Source: Bacillota bacterium
GTDB taxonomy: Bacteria; Bacillota; Clostridia; Lachnospirales; Lachnospiraceae
Assembly: GCA_023411215.1 (NCBI GenBank)
Contig: JAEYOY010000019.1
Location: 38,781 to 102,780, forward strand
Length of the DNA: 64,000 bases
Direction: 5' to 3'
Shown here: piece by piece, positions 62,365-64,000 of the stretch
Position numbering within the stretch: position 1 is the first letter of the stretch
Layout of the letters: each line of letters starts with the position of its first letter
Notes under the pieces: generated by a model
What the model was told of the DNA's origin: nothing
Databases searched by the model: none
Seen by the model: only the letters and a program-made list of their open reading frames with translations
Translations under genes and position numbers: made by a program

Positions 62365-63682
62365 TGATCTGTTTAAAATGGGATTGCGTAATCTATCCCG
62401 TAGAAAAGCAAGAACAGTATTAACCGTATTAGGCGTTGTCATCGGCTCCTTATCCATCATAATTATGAGATCCATAGGTTATGGCATGGAAAATAACTTT
62501 GAGTCACAGGTTATGCAGCAGGGCGGTCTGACTACAATTACCGTTAATACATATGCCGATATAACCGATGAGGATGGCAACTGGATTGATATGAAGGAGC
62601 AGAAGCTGGATGATAATTTGGTCAAGAAGATACGTCAGTTGGAGCATGTTAGGGCGGCTTCTCCGGTCATTCAGAAAAATGCCACTTTATATAGCGGTAA
62701 ATATATGGGCTGGATCTACATTACCGCGATCGAATTGGATACCTTCGAGGCCTTTGATTTTCCTGCCTTAGCATATGGTACTTACCCATCTGTGGATGAT
62801 AATACTCCGATTGTATTTGGGTCTGATATGCCCTACGAATTCTATGACCCGACTACCAGAGGCCGTAATTCAGTTCAGATTGACCTGCAAAAGGATAAGG
62901 TGGAACTTAGGTTCAACGAATTCCCGGTAAATGAGAAGAAAAAAGAGTTTAGTCTGCCGCTTAAGAATATCGCAAAGATGGAGAAGACAGACAGTGAATA
63001 TGATTACAATACCTACATGGACCTGAAATATTTCAAACAGCTCTATCGTAAGTATTGTAATACTCTCAATCTGGAAGACCGCAAGAAGGCGATTCGTCAG
63101 CTTGAGGAATATCAGCAGATTAAACTGAATGTAGATAATATCGATAATGTTATAAAGGTCCAAGATGAAATTGAAAAACTGGGCTTCCAATCTTATAGTA
63201 TGATGCAATATCTTAAGCCTTTACAAGAAGCTTCCAAGACACTTCAGATGGTATTAGGTGCGTTGGGCGCAGTTGCGATGGTAGTATCCGCAATCAGTAT
63301 TGCAAATACTATGGTCATGTCCATCTATGAGCGTACCAAGGAAATCGGTATTATGAAAGTACTGGGGTGCATAGTAACGGATATTCGTAAGCTCTTCTTG
63401 CTGGAAGCGGCAATTATTGGCCTATTTGGAGGCTTCATCGGAATTGCACTTGGTTATATTGCTTCCTTTGTTATTAATAAATTTGGTGCTCCGATCTTCG
63501 GATCTCTCATGTCCGGTAATTACATGTATGATATGACAAATACGAAATTTTCAATCATACCGATCTATCTACCCTTTGCAGCTTTGGCAATATCAGTAGC
63601 GGTTGGTCTATTATCAGGTTATTTCCCTGCAAGACGTGCTACGAAGATAAGTGCGATTGAAGCTATGAAGACAGAGGGATAA
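62354..63682 (+). CDS. FtsX/MacB-fold ABC transporter permease
   Basis: A 442-residue protein: membrane helix 1 (about 18-40), a large extracellular MacB-like periplasmic-core domain (about 45-300), then three helices (about 300-325, 345-375, 400-425). The N-terminal M-G-L-R-N-L-S-R-R-K-A-R-T-V and the C-terminal P-A-R-R-A-T-K-I-S-A-I-E-A-M are typical for this family. ATG 62354 is preferred over TTG 62345, which is too close to AAGGAA. Last gene of the operon. Confidence 0.9.
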   Translation: MRISDLFKMGLRNLSRRKARTVLTVLGVVIGSLSIIIMRSIGYGMENNFESQVMQQGGLTTITVNTYADITDEDGNWIDMKEQKLDDNLVKKIRQLEHVRAASPVIQKNATLYSGKYMGWIYITAIELDTFEAFDFPALAYGTYPSVDDNTPIVFGSDMPYEFYDPTTRGRNSVQIDLQKDKVELRFNEFPVNEKKKEFSLPLKNIAKMEKTDSEYDYNTYMDLKYFKQLYRKYCNTLNLEDRKKAIRQLEEYQQIKLNVDNIDNVIKVQDEIEKLGFQSYSMMQYLKPLQEASKTLQMVLGALGAVAMVVSAISIANTMVMSIYERTKEIGIMKVLGCIVTDIRKLFLLEAAIIGLFGGFIGIALGYIASFVINKFGAPIFGSLMSGNYMYDMTNTKFSIIPIYLPFAALAISVAVGLLSGYFPARRATKISAIEAMKTEG

Positions 63683-63718
63683 GGTAAGCTTAATTACACA
63701 TTCATATACAACAAAGAC

Positions 63719-63764
63719 ATAAAGCAGGTACCTTAAATGAGCTGACCATTGGTATCTGCTTTAT
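63719..63764 (+). terminator. terminator after the ABC operon
   Basis: 14-bp arms (63719-63732 and 63751-63764) with two G-T pairs, of the AAAGCAGGTACC/GGTATCTGCTTT type, 37 bp after the stop codon. Confidence 0.7.
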
Positions 63765-63787
63765 TGCGTTCCTATTGATTGCAGTCT

Positions 63788-64000
63788 GAACGCCAATGGA
63801 TTACCATGCTTCCTTTTATTTGCTTTTCCTTCGCACGTTCAGAACGCTCCGCTTCACAAGAAGTGCTCAGCCAGTCTTCATAAAAGAAAGCATGGCAACC
63901 CACTGGCTGTCTTCTGATGGTAGTTATAGTACAGCCTGCTAAATATGATGAAAGAGAACTAGGAACGCCAATGGATTACCATGCTTTCTTTTATTTGCTT
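63788..64000. repeat. three copies of a 28-38-bp repeat, two direct and one inverted
   Basis: Copies at 63788-63825 and 63963-64000 are 38 bp long with one mismatch. A 28-bp inverted copy lies at 63880-63907 and differs by four transitions, each of which still pairs as G-T in RNA. The first and middle copies can therefore form a long hairpin. The last copy is cut by the window end. Confidence 0.8.

Overview
The window looks like chromosome of an anaerobic, nitrogen-fixing, low-GC Firmicute of the Lachnospiraceae (Lachnoclostridium/Anaerocolumna-like; inferred from gene content). Pointers are a clostridial-type nif cluster (nifH-I1-I2-D-K-E, fused nifN-B, a Shethna-type [2Fe-2S] ferredoxin, split nifV omega/alpha), a B12-dependent class II ribonucleotide reductase, Trk potassium uptake, PadR regulators paired with HAAS-domain membrane proteins, TTG/GTG starts and strong AGGAGG ribosome-binding sites. 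No tRNA, rRNA or CRISPR array was seen.

Layout. 0-7 kb: envelope genes (DUF3021, DUF2935, a PadR-HAAS-DUF4097 operon, a secreted serine hydrolase). 7-13.4 kb: a CotH-kinase lipoprotein, then amino-sugar catabolism (nagB-nagA divergent from a GntR/UTRA regulator, and a SIS-domain protein), with one palindromic operator repeated at both promoters. 13.5-17.6 kb: an AraC regulator divergent from two Gfo/Idh/MocA dehydrogenases and a sugar-phosphate isomerase. 17.8-26 kb: TldD/TldE, a double GNAT, a broken cupin gene, a cytosolic 5'-nucleotidase, a small membrane protein and nrdJ behind a pair of NrdR-like boxes. 26-27.6 kb: an intact IS110-family element. 27.9-41.6 kb: modABC then nifH to nifV-alpha, all on the plus strand. 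41.9-51 kb: putP, a DUF3298-type protein, trkA-trkH (behind a 12-codon leader ORF), a PadR regulator with a HAAS-SEDS protein, and a PrsA/SurA-like foldase. 51.7-63.7 kb: MoxR-DUF58-transglutaminase, a cytidylate-kinase-like protein, an AI-2E-type exporter, and an ABC transporter with a large CARDB-like surface protein and a one-TM small protein. The last 300 bp hold a terminator and a repeat.

How it fits together. ModABC brings in molybdate. NifH and NifDK form nitrogenase, NifI1/I2 are the PII-type switch on its activity, NifE/NifN-B assemble FeMo-co, and NifV makes homocitrate. The most striking observation is an in-frame TAA at codon 122 of nifD in an otherwise intact nif cluster. It separates the first two alpha-subunit P-cluster cysteines from the rest of the protein, so the locus encodes either a dead nitrogenase, a two-piece NifD restarting 15 nt downstream, or a sequence error. 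Two similar promoter-hairpin-terminator cassettes lie on the mod side and on the nif side, which suggests attenuation or small RNAs in this region.

Limits: all calls come from reading translations and DNA by eye. Family names are recognition of motifs and order, not database searches, and RNA and repeat calls are structural inferences.
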